Source of the DNA: Nocardia nova SH22a
Lineage (GTDB): Bacteria; Actinomycetota; Actinomycetes; Mycobacteriales; Mycobacteriaceae
Direction: 5' to 3'
Length of the DNA: 64,000 nt
NCBI RefSeq assembly: GCF_000523235.1
Contig: NZ_CP006850.1
Coordinates: 7,130,001 to 7,194,000 of the forward strand
A program made the position numbers and the translations under genes. Below, in pieces: positions 21,451-29,700 of the stretch. The notes beneath the pieces are model-generated. The model was not told the origin of the DNA. It searched no databases and saw nothing but the letters and a program-made list of their open reading frames with translations. Positions within the stretch are counted from its first letter, which is position 1. Each line of letters begins with the position of its first letter.

Positions 21451-22323
21451 TCAGGAGCCGTTGATGGTGAAGCAGGTCTTGCAGAAGTCTTCGCCGAATT
21501 CGGTGAGCCGCAAGCTCTTTCGCACGATCTTGGGCACCCGCCCGGCCTGTTTGAGCGCCGCTTCGACGATCGGCTGCACCTCGAGCACCATATAACGGCT
21601 CAGCACCACCGGATCGTCGGAGGTGGTGAGCAGCCCCAGCCGGTTCAGATTGATCAAATACAGCCGTGACCGGTCCGGATACCGCACTCCGGCCTGTTCG
21701 GGCACCGAGGTCAGATCCCCCTCGACGAGCTCCGATCCGATTCCGAGCGGCCGGTTGGTGCGCACATCGACCGATGGTTGCGGGCCGTTGATGGCCATGA
21801 ACCGCAGAATGCGGGCCTCGTCGGAGGCGAGCTGATCGAGGATGCGGTCGTAGGCGGGATGCACTTCCTCGGTGAAGTACACATCGGCCGAGCGGGCGAG
21901 CAGATTGTCACCGCGGCGGCGCAGATCGGTCAGGCTGGCCGAGCGGACCAGTCCGCCGGTGGCCGGTGGCGCGGGATGCCCGTTGGTGGGCACATAGCTG
22001 ACGATCTCGCGGACCGACCCCTCGGTCACGCCGAGCACGCTGCGGGCAACCGACTGCAGTGCGGCGCCGGTACGTTCGGCGATCTCGGTGGAGGACTCAC
22101 CGTCGAGCGCGGCCTGCGCGATCTGCTTGGTGACCTCGAACCCCGTGCCGACCGCCCACTGCCCGCCGCGAACCGCCGTACCCGCCGCCAGCCCGGCCGC
22201 CCGGAAGACGCCCCGGATCATCCGGGCCTCGTTGCTGATCTGCCGCTTCTCCACATCCGAGCTGCGTTCCACAGCGCGGGAACCGGGTCGGACCACATCC
22301 TGTCCGGTTCTGTCGTCTGCCAC
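21451..22323 (-). CDS. DUF4393 (Abi-alpha-like) domain protein
   Basis: The 290-residue product has a central amphipathic/glycine-rich region (AAGLAAGTAVRGGQWAVGTG, near residue 45). It is followed by a helical domain that matches the second copy in this window: RRRGDNLLARSADVYFTEEVHPAYDRILDQLASDEARIL near residue 135 and YLINLNRLGLL near residue 225. This resembles DUF4393/Abi-alpha, a family named from phage-exclusion proteins; the function here is unknown. It ends with CKTCF. It is divergent from a DUF445 gene, and its paralogue follows that gene. Confidence 0.65.
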   Translation of the reverse strand: MADDRTGQDVVRPGSRAVERSSDVEKRQISNEARMIRGVFRAAGLAAGTAVRGGQWAVGTGFEVTKQIAQAALDGESSTEIAERTGAALQSVARSVLGVTEGSVREIVSYVPTNGHPAPPATGGLVRSASLTDLRRRGDNLLARSADVYFTEEVHPAYDRILDQLASDEARILRFMAINGPQPSVDVRTNRPLGIGSELVEGDLTSVPEQAGVRYPDRSRLYLINLNRLGLLTTSDDPVVLSRYMVLEVQPIVEAALKQAGRVPKIVRKSLRLTEFGEDFCKTCFTINGS

Positions 22324-22751
22324 GTCCGTCTCCGAGTATCGCCAGGTGAACGAATCCCGCTCACATATCCCTACCGCACCATGAATGTGGTTCCGGTCAT
22401 TCTTGCGGCCACCGCTGTCCGGTGCGACATTCCCGTCGCACGATGTGATCGAAGTCTCGACTCATACGCTACCGTGTAGCGGCTCCCCAGCTGAATCCGA
22501 TAGCGACTTTCGCGGCGGCCTCCGTGGTGACGCAGGCTGCCGCCTCCGGCCGCGTCGCTGCAGTCGCAGAATTCGATTGCGACTTTCGCGGCGGCCTCCG
22601 TGGTTACGCAGGCTGCCGCCTCCGGCCGCGTCGCTGCAGTCGCCAATTGGACCCGTTTCCTGAATTCACAGTAAGGTTCGCCTGGCCGACGGGGTACGTT
22701 GAAGTGCCGGTGTGGCGGCGGTCACCGGTAAGGGGTCGGCAGGAGGGTGTC
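22324..22751. repeat. Intergenic region with a tandem 65-bp direct repeat
   Basis: Two 65-bp units (22503-22567 and 22579-22643), each running from GCGACTTTCGCGGC to GTCGCTGCAGTCGC, differ at a single base (GTGACG versus GTTACG). They repeat with a 76-bp period. Unit ends are inverted (GCGACT...AGTCGC) and the interior has matched GCGGC/GCCGC blocks, so each unit could fold into an imperfect hairpin. Frames translated through it are repetitive and not gene-like. The DUF445 ribosome-binding site AGGAGG is at 22741-22746. Nothing else is evident in this 428-bp divergent gap. Confidence 0.8.
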
Positions 22752-24074
22752 GTGCTGGATAGGTTGCTGGGTTTTCACCCGACGATATTGCTCGAACTGA
22801 TCACCATCCCGCTGTTCACGGGCGTCATCGGCTATATCACGAACTGGACCGGCATCCTGATGCTGTTCAAGCCGATTCGCTTTCACGGGTTTGCGATGCC
22901 CGGTCTGAAATGGTTGTTCCCGTACCTGCCCAAGCGCATTCAGGTGCTGCCGTTGCTGCAGTACGACGGGCGGATGGGATGGCAGGGAATCGTGCCGTCG
23001 CGCGCGGACAAGATGGCCTCGATCGCGGTCGACAAAGGCTTGTCGAAACTCGGCAGCGTGGCCGACTTCTACCGGGAACTCGAACCCGACGAACTCGCCG
23101 CCCATCTGACCGATATGGCGCAATCGCAGATCCGCGAGATCGTGGAGGACATCGCACGCCGCGAACATCCCCAGCTCTGGTACAACCTCCCCGCCTCGGT
23201 CCGCGAACTGGTGCACGAGCGGGTCCGCGAACAGCTGCCGGAGATCCTCAAAGAGCTCACCGACGAACTCGGCTCGAACATCGAACAACTGCTCGATGTC
23301 AAACAGATGGTGATTCGGTATTTCCAATCGCGGCCGCAGTTGCTCAACACGGTTTTTCAGGTGCTGGGCGCCAAGGAGTTGCGGTTCATGCAGAACTTCG
23401 GCTTCTATTTCGGCGCGCCGATGGGTCTGGTCCTCGTCGCGGTGCTGCATCTGACGCATTGGTCTCCGCTGGTGGTGTTGCCGGTGGGCGGTGTGATCAT
23501 CGGCTGGGTGGTGAACTGGATCGGGCTGAATATGATCTTCGCGCCCGCGTATCCGAAGTGGTGGTGCCCGTGGCGGCAGGGTTTGCTGATCAAGCGGCAA
23601 CCCGAAATCACCGAGGGCTACGCGGAATTGGTGGCGACCCAGATCATCACGATCGCCAATGTCGGTGACGAACTGCTGAACGGGCCGCGCTCCGATCGCA
23701 CCATGCAGATCCTCGAGGACACCCTGCGCCCGGCCACCGACCGGGCGCTGGGCCCCATGCGCGGGGCCCTGAGATTCGTGATCGGCAACCGCGACTACGC
23801 GACCCTGCAAAGCCGGTTCACCGACGAGGCCAAATCGCTGGCGCCGGTCGCCTTCGCCGATCCGAGCTTCAACGCTCAGCAGAGCCACCAGGTCAGCCGC
23901 TATATCGCCAAGCAGATGGCGGCGCTGAAACCGCCTGACTTCGTGGACATGTTGCGCGCGGCGATCAAACAGGACGAGTGGCTTTTGTTCGTTCACGGCG
24001 GTGTGCTGGGGCTCATCGCCGGTTACGCTCATCTTCTGATCTTCGGAACGGAAGTGGCGAACGTATGGCTGTGA
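22752..24074 (+). CDS. DUF445 family membrane protein
   Basis: The 440-residue product has an N-terminal membrane segment (LLELITIPLFTGVIGYITNWTG), the DUF445 signature NWTGILMLFKPI repeated in related form in the middle (NWIGLNMIFAPAYP, near residue 265), a central pair of membrane helices (LVLVAVLHLTHWSPLVVLPVGGVIIGWVV) and a C-terminal helix. The soluble middle is long and helical. Function is unknown. The GTG start is fixed by AGGAGG five bases before it. Its last ten bases overlap the next gene, a DUF4393 paralogue, so the pair is translationally coupled. Confidence 0.88.
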   Translation: MLDRLLGFHPTILLELITIPLFTGVIGYITNWTGILMLFKPIRFHGFAMPGLKWLFPYLPKRIQVLPLLQYDGRMGWQGIVPSRADKMASIAVDKGLSKLGSVADFYRELEPDELAAHLTDMAQSQIREIVEDIARREHPQLWYNLPASVRELVHERVREQLPEILKELTDELGSNIEQLLDVKQMVIRYFQSRPQLLNTVFQVLGAKELRFMQNFGFYFGAPMGLVLVAVLHLTHWSPLVVLPVGGVIIGWVVNWIGLNMIFAPAYPKWWCPWRQGLLIKRQPEITEGYAELVATQIITIANVGDELLNGPRSDRTMQILEDTLRPATDRALGPMRGALRFVIGNRDYATLQSRFTDEAKSLAPVAFADPSFNAQQSHQVSRYIAKQMAALKPPDFVDMLRAAIKQDEWLLFVHGGVLGLIAGYAHLLIFGTEVANVWL

Positions 24075-24970
24075 GCGGACCCGGCTCCGCCCCGGAAAAC
24101 GATGGTGGCGCCGAGTTCTCGGACGAGAACGAGACGGCGTCCGGTACCGAGGTCGAGGAGGCGATCGACGACGCCGAGTACTCGACCGAACTCGTCCGCC
24201 GCCCCTCCGCCGCGGTGGTGGTCGCCGATCCCGGCCCGGTCGGGCCGATCCGCGCCACCACGGGAGTCGTGCGGGTGGCGCTGTCGGCGGTGACCGGGGT
24301 GGCCTCGTGGGGGCTCGGTACCGCGGTCGGCGTGACGGCCACCGTGGTGCGCGGGAGTATGGCCGGGCAGCCGCCACAGCGGGTGCTGTCCGAGGCCGGT
24401 GACCAGGTCCGCGATTCGGTTCGGCGGGCGCTCGGCATCGACGGTGCGCGTCGCGGCGCGCCCGTCACCTCCGAGGGGCCGAGTCTGCGCGAACGCGGCG
24501 CCGAACTGCTGCGCCGGTCGGCCGATGTGCACGGGGAGGACGCCGATCATCCGGCCTTCGACCGCATCCTGGCCGAACTGGCCCCGGACGAGGCACGCAT
24601 CCTGCGCTTCCTCTACCTCGACGGTCCGCAACCAGCGCTGGACATCCGCACCGGCCGCGCGCTGAGCACCGGAACGCAGCGGATCGAGGTCGGGATGTCG
24701 CTGATCGGCGAGGCCGCCGCCCTGCGCTACCCCGAACGCGCGGTCACCTATCTGACGAATCTGCGGCGACTGGGCCTGATCACCGTCGACGGTGATCAGC
24801 TGGACAATCCGGCCCGCTACCAACTGCTGGAATCCCAGCCCGAGGTGCGACGGCTGCTCAAGCGCGGCTTCGGCACGAAGGTGAACTACCGCAGTATCGC
24901 GCTGCTCGCCTTCGGCACCGACTTCACCTGCGCCTGTCTGCCGGTACCGCCGCTGGGACAGGTGCTCTGA
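24065..24970 (+). CDS. DUF4393 (Abi-alpha-like) domain protein, second copy
   Basis: This 301-residue product is a paralogue of the one encoded at 21451-22323. Both share a SADVhxxxxHPAxDRILxxLAxDEARILRF core (here near residue 160), a duplicated RYPxRxxxYLxNLxRLGL segment near residue 225 and a Cys-containing end (CACLP here, CKTCF there). The N-terminal 45 residues are acidic and probably disordered, and a hydrophobic Gly/Val-rich stretch (VVRVALSAVTGVASWGLGTA) may associate with the membrane. It starts within the last codons of the DUF445 gene, which suggests the two proteins act together. Confidence 0.65.
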   Translation: MAVSGPGSAPENDGGAEFSDENETASGTEVEEAIDDAEYSTELVRRPSAAVVVADPGPVGPIRATTGVVRVALSAVTGVASWGLGTAVGVTATVVRGSMAGQPPQRVLSEAGDQVRDSVRRALGIDGARRGAPVTSEGPSLRERGAELLRRSADVHGEDADHPAFDRILAELAPDEARILRFLYLDGPQPALDIRTGRALSTGTQRIEVGMSLIGEAAALRYPERAVTYLTNLRRLGLITVDGDQLDNPARYQLLESQPEVRRLLKRGFGTKVNYRSIALLAFGTDFTCACLPVPPLGQVL

Positions 24971-25107
24971 GCAGGGGCCGAACATACACCGTCATCTGCG
25001 CTTCGAGAACCCTCCGGCGCTGCCGCACGAGACCGTCATCGAGACGTTGGAACGGGCATTGCGCGACCGCACGGCCGAAGGCGAGGCTCCCGCCGCCGTC
25101 GCCCGGC
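24971..25107 (+). other. Possible fragment of a lost gene
   Basis: Between the DUF4393 and ABC-F stops the plus strand reads HLRFENPPALPHETVIETL then ERALRDRTAEGEAPAA with high third-position GC. It has no start codon and runs on into the ABC-F gene before its stop. It may be the tail of a deleted gene or chance. No family is recognised. Confidence 0.25.
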
Positions 25108-26904
25108 CTACCCGACCTCTTCGGCGAGTTCCAGCCAGCGCGTCTCGGTGGATTCCTTCTCGGCCTGCACCTGTTTCAGCTCCGAACCGAGGCTGACGAG
25201 TTTGTCCGGGTCGGTCGCGGCCTCGGCGAGTGCCACGTGGAGCTTCTCCTCGCGCTCGGTGAGTTTCTCGAGAGCTCGCTCCAACCGGCCGAACTCCTTG
25301 CGGGCGGCGCGGTAGGCGGCGGAATCGGTTGTGGGCGTGGAGTTTTCGGCGGGTGCGGGAGTCGACGGGCGGCGCGCGGAGACCGCTGCGGCGCGCTTGC
25401 GCAGATACTCCTCGATGCCGCCGGGCAGGTTGGTGAGTTTGCCGTCACCGAACAGGGCCCAGGTGGAATCGCTGATGCGCTCGATCAGATAGCGGTCGTG
25501 GCTGATCACCACGAGGGTTCCGGGCCAGCCGTCGAGCAGATCCTCCAGCTGCTGCAGGGTGTCGATATCGAGATCGTTGGTGGGCTCGTCGAGCAGGAGC
25601 ACATTCGGCTCCGCCATCAGGATCCGCGTCAGTTGCAGGCGGCGGCGTTCACCACCGGACAGGTCGCCGACGGGTGTGCGCTGTTTGGCCGGGGTGAAGC
25701 CGAGCCGTTCGGCGAGCTGCCCGGCGCTGATCTCCCTGTCTCCCAGCATGGTTCGCTCGGCGACATCGGAAACCGCTTCCAGCACCCGCATATCGGTGGG
25801 CAGATCGTCGAGTTCCTGCCGGAGCCAGCCGATCCGGACGGTCTGTCCTTGGATCCGCTTTCCGGCGACGGGATCGGCGTCACCGGCCAGCGCACGCAAC
25901 AGCGTGGTCTTCCCGGAACCGTTCACACCGACCAGGCCGACCCGCTCGCCGGGGGCCAGCCGCCAGGTCAGATCGCGGACCAGCTCGCGGCCGTCGGGGG
26001 TGGCGAGGGTGGCGTCCTCGAGTTCGATCACCACGCGCCCCAGGCGCTTTCGCGCGAACGAGGCCAGCTGCACGTTGTCGCGCGGCGGCGGCACGTCGGC
26101 GATCAGCGCCTCGGCGGCCTCGACCCGATAGCGCGGTTTGGAGGTGCGAGCCTGCGGTCCGCGCCGCAACCAGGCCAGCTCCTTGCGGGCGAGATTGCGG
26201 CGGCGCGCCTCGCTGGCATCGGCCTGGCGGGCGCGTTCGGCGCGGGCGAAGATCCAGTCGTTGTAGCCGCCCTCGTAGCTTTCGACCTTGCCGCCCACCA
26301 CTTCCCAGGTGCGGGTGGCCACGGTGTCGAGGAACCAGCGATCGTGGGTGACGACCACCAGCGCGCTGCGGCGGGCCAGCAGATGTTCGGCGAGCCACTG
26401 CACACCCTCGACATCGAGGTGGTTGGTGGGCTCGTCGAGCACCAGCAGATCGAGTTCGCGCACCAGCGCGGCGGCCAGCGCGACCCGCCGGCGTTCACCA
26501 CCGGACAGATTCGACACCGAGCTGTCCATGCCGAGATCGGCGATGCCGATTCCCTCGAGCACACTGCGAATGCGCGGGTTGGCGGCCCATTCGTGCTCGG
26601 CGACACCGTCCGTGCGAGCATCCTCGGCCAGCCCCGCGAGCACCACCTCGCCGACCGTGGCGCCCTCCGGCAGCACACCGCGCTGCGTCACCACCGCCAT
26701 GCGCAGTCCGTTGATCCGGCTCACCCGTCCACTGTCGGGAGCCTCGATTCCGGTCAGCACCTCGAGCAGTGTGGTCTTACCGCCACCGTTGAGACCGACG
26801 ACCCCGATCCGCTCACCTTCCTGCACGCCGAGGGACACATTGTCCAGCAGCGGGGTGATTCCGAAGCTCTTGTGGACCTGCTCCAGATTGATCAGATTCG
26901 CCAA
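25108..26904 (-). CDS. ABC-F family ATPase (Uup-like)
   Basis: The 598-residue product has two ABC domains and no membrane segments. Walker A motifs are GLNGGGKTT (near residue 37) and GVNGSGKTT (near residue 335). Both domains carry LSGGERRR signatures and DEPTNHLD / DEPTNDLD Walker B boxes, with the usual linker of charged helices between and a C-terminal coiled coil (GRLERALEKLTEREEKLHVALAEA). Members act on the ribosome or on DNA precision (Uup) rather than in transport. I chose the TTG at 26904 (LANLINLEQVHKSFG) because GGAGAGGA lies eight bases upstream; the frame remains open to 26976. Confidence 0.92.
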   Translation of the reverse strand: MANLINLEQVHKSFGITPLLDNVSLGVQEGERIGVVGLNGGGKTTLLEVLTGIEAPDSGRVSRINGLRMAVVTQRGVLPEGATVGEVVLAGLAEDARTDGVAEHEWAANPRIRSVLEGIGIADLGMDSSVSNLSGGERRRVALAAALVRELDLLVLDEPTNHLDVEGVQWLAEHLLARRSALVVVTHDRWFLDTVATRTWEVVGGKVESYEGGYNDWIFARAERARQADASEARRRNLARKELAWLRRGPQARTSKPRYRVEAAEALIADVPPPRDNVQLASFARKRLGRVVIELEDATLATPDGRELVRDLTWRLAPGERVGLVGVNGSGKTTLLRALAGDADPVAGKRIQGQTVRIGWLRQELDDLPTDMRVLEAVSDVAERTMLGDREISAGQLAERLGFTPAKQRTPVGDLSGGERRRLQLTRILMAEPNVLLLDEPTNDLDIDTLQQLEDLLDGWPGTLVVISHDRYLIERISDSTWALFGDGKLTNLPGGIEEYLRKRAAAVSARRPSTPAPAENSTPTTDSAAYRAARKEFGRLERALEKLTEREEKLHVALAEAATDPDKLVSLGSELKQVQAEKESTETRWLELAEEVG

Positions 26905-27055
26905 GGGGTCAATCCTCTCCGAGTACGGCGGGCCATTCGGGGTACGGGCCGCGAACTCGAAGGTGCCCGGCCGCACCGTCCGCGCCCCCAGCGGCGGTGT
27001 CGCGCCCGTCGTGCACTTTACGGCACCAGCGGGGGCGCGACCGGCGCGGGTGAGG

Positions 27056-27133
27056 GGTGAACAGATCGTGCAATCGGCGCCGCGTCATCGGGAATTCCCG
27101 ATTTTTCGTCGAGGTTTGCACGATTTGTTCACC
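27056..27133. repeat. 78-bp palindromic repeat element, copy 1
   Basis: An imperfect palindrome runs from GGTGAACA (27056) to TGTTCACC's mirror at 27133, centred exactly on GAATTC (27092-27097). Its inner block ATCGGGAATTCCCGAT is a perfect 16-bp dyad, and the outer arms TGAACAGATCGTGCAA and (reverse strand) TGAACAAATCGTGCAA differ at one base. A second copy with the same parts is at 36564-36639. The rest of the 397-bp gap between the ABC-F start and the monooxygenase gene holds no gene; an inverted GCACCC/GGGTGC pair lies near 27230-27256. Confidence 0.85.
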
Positions 27134-27301
27134 GTCCGCGAGCACATATCGGTTTGCGCGGCGGATCGATCCGGGCTACCTTGCTCGCAATCCAAGAGGT
27201 GTTCTCCGGAAGTATTGCCGTAGTGCGGGAGCACCCACCTCGAATCCCGGGGTGCGGAGTGGGCGGCGTGAATTTGTCGACCCCACTGACGGAGATCTCT
27301 C

Positions 27302-28219
27302 ATGACACGCATTCCGGCCGCCGGAAAACCCCGCAATGTCACCGTTCCCGATGCGACCGCCGCCACCAGGATCGAGGTAGGCATCGGCCTGCCGATCGGC
27401 GATCCGGAGTCACTCACCGAATGGGCGCGGCGCGCCGAGGGCGGCCCGTTCAGCACTCTCGGCCTGCTCGACCGGCTCGTGTACGACAATCCGGAACCCC
27501 TTGTGACACTTGCTCATCTGGCCGGTGCGACCGAGCGGATCCGGCTGCAGACCGAGGTGCTGATCGCGCCGCTGCGGGAACCCGTGCTGCTGGCCAAACA
27601 GGTCGCCACCCTGGATCGCCTCGCGCGCGGCCGCTTCACCCTCGGCGTCGGCGTCGGCGGCCGCGCCGATGACCACGAGGCTTCCGGCACCGAATTGCGT
27701 ACGCGCGGAAAACGTTTGGATGCGCACATCGCGACCATGCGCCGCCTGTGGTCGGGCGAGCCCTACAGCGACAGCTGCGCCGGTATCGGCCCGCTGCCGC
27801 GCACGCCGGGCGGACCGGAACTGCTCTTCGGCGGATTCCAGCCCGTCGCACTGGAACGTGTCGCGCGCTGGGGCGGCGGTCTGCTCGCCGCGGCCCCACC
27901 GGAGTGGGCACCGCGATTGTTCGACACCGTGCGCCGGTTCTGGGCCGAATACGATCGGCCGGGGTCGCCCCGCATCGTCGCCCAGGTCAATGCCGCTCTC
28001 GGCCCGCAGGATGTGATCGACGACGCGCGTGCGCGGATGTCGGCGTACTACGCGTTCAGCGACCACGGAGCGAACATGGTGAACGGCATGCTCACCGAGC
28101 CGGATCAGATCCGCACGGTCACACGGCAATTCACCGATCTCGGCGCCGACGAAGTGATCTTCTACTGCTACGGCCGCGACCCGGAGCAGGTCGACCGGCT
28201 CGCCGACGTCCTCGGCTAG
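27302..28219 (+). CDS. Luciferase-like monooxygenase (LLM, TIM-barrel flavin-dependent)
   Basis: The 305-residue product has the bacterial-luciferase barrel pattern: VGIGLPIGDP at the first strand, LVTLAHLAGATERIRLQTEVLIAPLREPVLLAKQVATLDRLARGR near residue 65 and GVGVGGRADD. Members use FMN or F420. The actinobacterial setting makes F420 possible, but the sequence does not decide. The substrate is unknown. The ATG has GGAG nine bases upstream. It stands alone, convergent with ispE across a strong hairpin. Confidence 0.85.
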   Translation: MTRIPAAGKPRNVTVPDATAATRIEVGIGLPIGDPESLTEWARRAEGGPFSTLGLLDRLVYDNPEPLVTLAHLAGATERIRLQTEVLIAPLREPVLLAKQVATLDRLARGRFTLGVGVGGRADDHEASGTELRTRGKRLDAHIATMRRLWSGEPYSDSCAGIGPLPRTPGGPELLFGGFQPVALERVARWGGGLLAAAPPEWAPRLFDTVRRFWAEYDRPGSPRIVAQVNAALGPQDVIDDARARMSAYYAFSDHGANMVNGMLTEPDQIRTVTRQFTDLGADEVIFYCYGRDPEQVDRLADVLG

Positions 28220-28307
28220 TACCCGCTCGCGGTCGCGAGCTGGACAGTCTCGGACAACCGGCATCCGGGTGTCGCTCCCTCTCCAGAGCGGGACGCCGCC
28301 GGAACAG

Positions 28308-28344
28308 GGACGCCGCCGGGCGTCAGTGTCGCCCGGCGGCGTCC
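28308..28344. terminator. Long perfect hairpin at the ispE stop codon
   Basis: GGACGCCGCCGGGCG (28308-28322) and CGCCCGGCGGCGTCC (28330-28344) are a perfect 15-bp inverted repeat with a seven-base loop TCAGTGT, which contains the ispE stop codon on the minus strand. A second GGGACGCCGCCGG at 28290-28302 directly repeats the left arm. There is no T-run on either side. It could act as a two-way terminator between the convergent monooxygenase and ispE genes. Confidence 0.65.
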
Positions 28345-29252
28345 AGTACCCGCGCACCGGGAACCGGCCCGGTGGCCGTGCGCACGCTGCGGCACACACC
28401 GGCCCCGGCCAGCTCCGCCGACACCGCCACCGCGGCGGTCTCACTCCCGCACAGGAACGCGCAGGTGGGCCCCGATCCGGAGACGATTCCCGCCAGGGCG
28501 CCCGCCTCGACCCCGGCACGCAGGGTGCGACGCAGCGCCGGATTCAGCGACAGCGCCGCGGCCTGCAGATCGTTGCCGAGCAGCGGAGCCAGCTGGCTCG
28601 CATCGCCGGAGGCCAGGGCCTGCAACAACTCCTGCGGATCACCCAGCCGCGGCGGATCGCCGTTCTCCCGCAACCGATCCAGCTCGCCGAACACCCGCGG
28701 CGTCGGCAAGCCGTCCTTGGCCAGCGCCAGCACCCAGTGAAAGGTGTTGCGCGACAAGACCGGCAGCAACTGCTCGCCGCGGCCGCGTCCCAGCGCGGTG
28801 CCGCCGTGCAGGGCGAAGGGCACATCGCTGCCGAGTTCGGCCGCGACAGTGGCCAATTCGTCGCGCGACATCTCCAGATTCCACAGCTCGTTGAGCCCGA
28901 CCAGTGTCGCGGCGGCGTCCGCGCTGCCACCGGCCATCCCGCCCGCGACCGGAATCCCCTTGTCGATCGCGATCTCCACCAGCGGCGCCCGCCCGGCGAG
29001 ATGTCCGAGCCGCACGGCCGCCTGCCACACGAGATTCGTGCGATCGGTCGGCACCTGCGCGGCCCCTTCGCCCTGCACCGTCACCGCGAGCGATCCCGCC
29101 GGGGAGATCCGCACATCGTCGGCGAGCGACAGCGCCTGGAAGACCGTGGTCAGTTCGTGGTAGCCGTCGCCACGCAGATCACCGACCCCGAGATGAAGAT
29201 TGACCTTCGACGGGGCACGTACGACCACCGAACTGGGTACTACAGACAGCAC
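28323..29252 (-). CDS. ispE: 4-diphosphocytidyl-2-C-methyl-D-erythritol kinase
   Basis: IspE phosphorylates CDP-ME in the MEP isoprenoid pathway. The 309-residue GHMP kinase has [26 protein letters not shown] at its N-terminus, the ATP-binding loop [17 protein letters not shown] near residue 103 and the C-terminal [10 protein letters not shown] motif. The order rpfB-ksgA-ispE known from mycobacteria is broken here by the copper genes and others between ispE and ksgA. The stop codon lies in the loop of a hairpin. Confidence 0.97.
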   Translation of the reverse strand: MLSVVPSSVVVRAPSKVNLHLGVGDLRGDGYHELTTVFQALSLADDVRISPAGSLAVTVQGEGAAQVPTDRTNLVWQAAVRLGHLAGRAPLVEIAIDKGIPVAGGMAGGSADAAATLVGLNELWNLEMSRDELATVAAELGSDVPFALHGGTALGRGRGEQLLPVLSRNTFHWVLALAKDGLPTPRVFGELDRLRENGDPPRLGDPQELLQALASGDASQLAPLLGNDLQAAALSLNPALRRTLRAGVEAGALAGIVSGSGPTCAFLCGSETAAVAVSAELAGAGVCRSVRTATGPVPGARVLDAAGRH

Positions 29253-29417
29253 GGGGCTAGGTTATCCGCCCGCGCCGCAAACGGCTGGTTTGCCGCGCAT
29301 CCCGGACGCGATCGGTGGGTGACGCACCTCTCCCACGGCGATGAGCTGGGGCGATATCCCCCATATCCGGATCGCCCGCCGCGGCCGCCGGAATTCCCGC
29401 TCGAGCGGGTTGCGCCA

Positions 29418-29473
29418 GATACCCATGGGGGGTATGTTCGGAGATGTCAGGGGATACCCCCTCGCCGTATAAG
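29418..29473 (+). promoter_or_regulatory. Copper-responsive promoter: CsoR-like boxes and -10 before copZ
   Basis: GATACCCATGGGGGGTATG (29418-29436) is an inverted ATACCC/GGGTAT element, and AGGGGATACCCCCT follows at 29449-29462. Both resemble G/C-run operators of the copper sensor CsoR. A TATAAG at 29468-29473 fits a -10 box 20 bp before the copZ start. No csoR gene is in the window, so the regulator would act from elsewhere. Confidence 0.65.
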
Positions 29474-29492
29474 ACGACCGAAGGAAGCGACA

Positions 29493-29699
29493 ATGGCTAC
29501 CAGCACCTACACCGTCACCGGAATGACCTGCGGACACTGCGTGGCGTCGGTGCAGAAGGAGATCGGCAAGCTCGACGGCGTCACCGGCGTCGAGGTCGAC
29601 CTCGCATCCGGCCGCGTCGAGGTCGAATCCGCCGCCCCGCTGGCGCCGGCCGACGTTGTCGCCGCCGTCGACGAGGCAGGGTATGAGGTGGCGAGCTGA
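29493..29699 (+). CDS. copZ: Copper chaperone CopZ (heavy-metal-associated domain)
   Basis: This 68-residue protein is a single HMA ferredoxin-like domain with the metal motif MTCGHC at residues 11-16. It should carry Cu(I) to the CopA ATPase encoded two genes downstream. Length and spacing match CopZ proteins. GAAGGAAG lies upstream of the ATG. The next gene starts one base after its stop, so the three copper genes form one operon. Confidence 0.93.
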   Translation: MATSTYTVTGMTCGHCVASVQKEIGKLDGVTGVEVDLASGRVEVESAAPLAPADVVAAVDEAGYEVAS

Positions 29700-29700
29700 G

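Noticed and set aside
22524..22751. An upstream extension of the DUF445 gene through the 65-bp repeats
   Set aside because: The translation repeats with the DNA and lacks family features; the GTG at 22752 has an ideal AGGAGG.
25237..27060. A 607-codon open frame on the plus strand
   Set aside because: It is fully antisense to the ABC-F gene, whose motifs are complete.
27225..27260. GCACCC/GGGTGC hairpin upstream of the monooxygenase as a riboswitch
   Set aside because: It is a single short stem with no conserved core of any riboswitch class I know.
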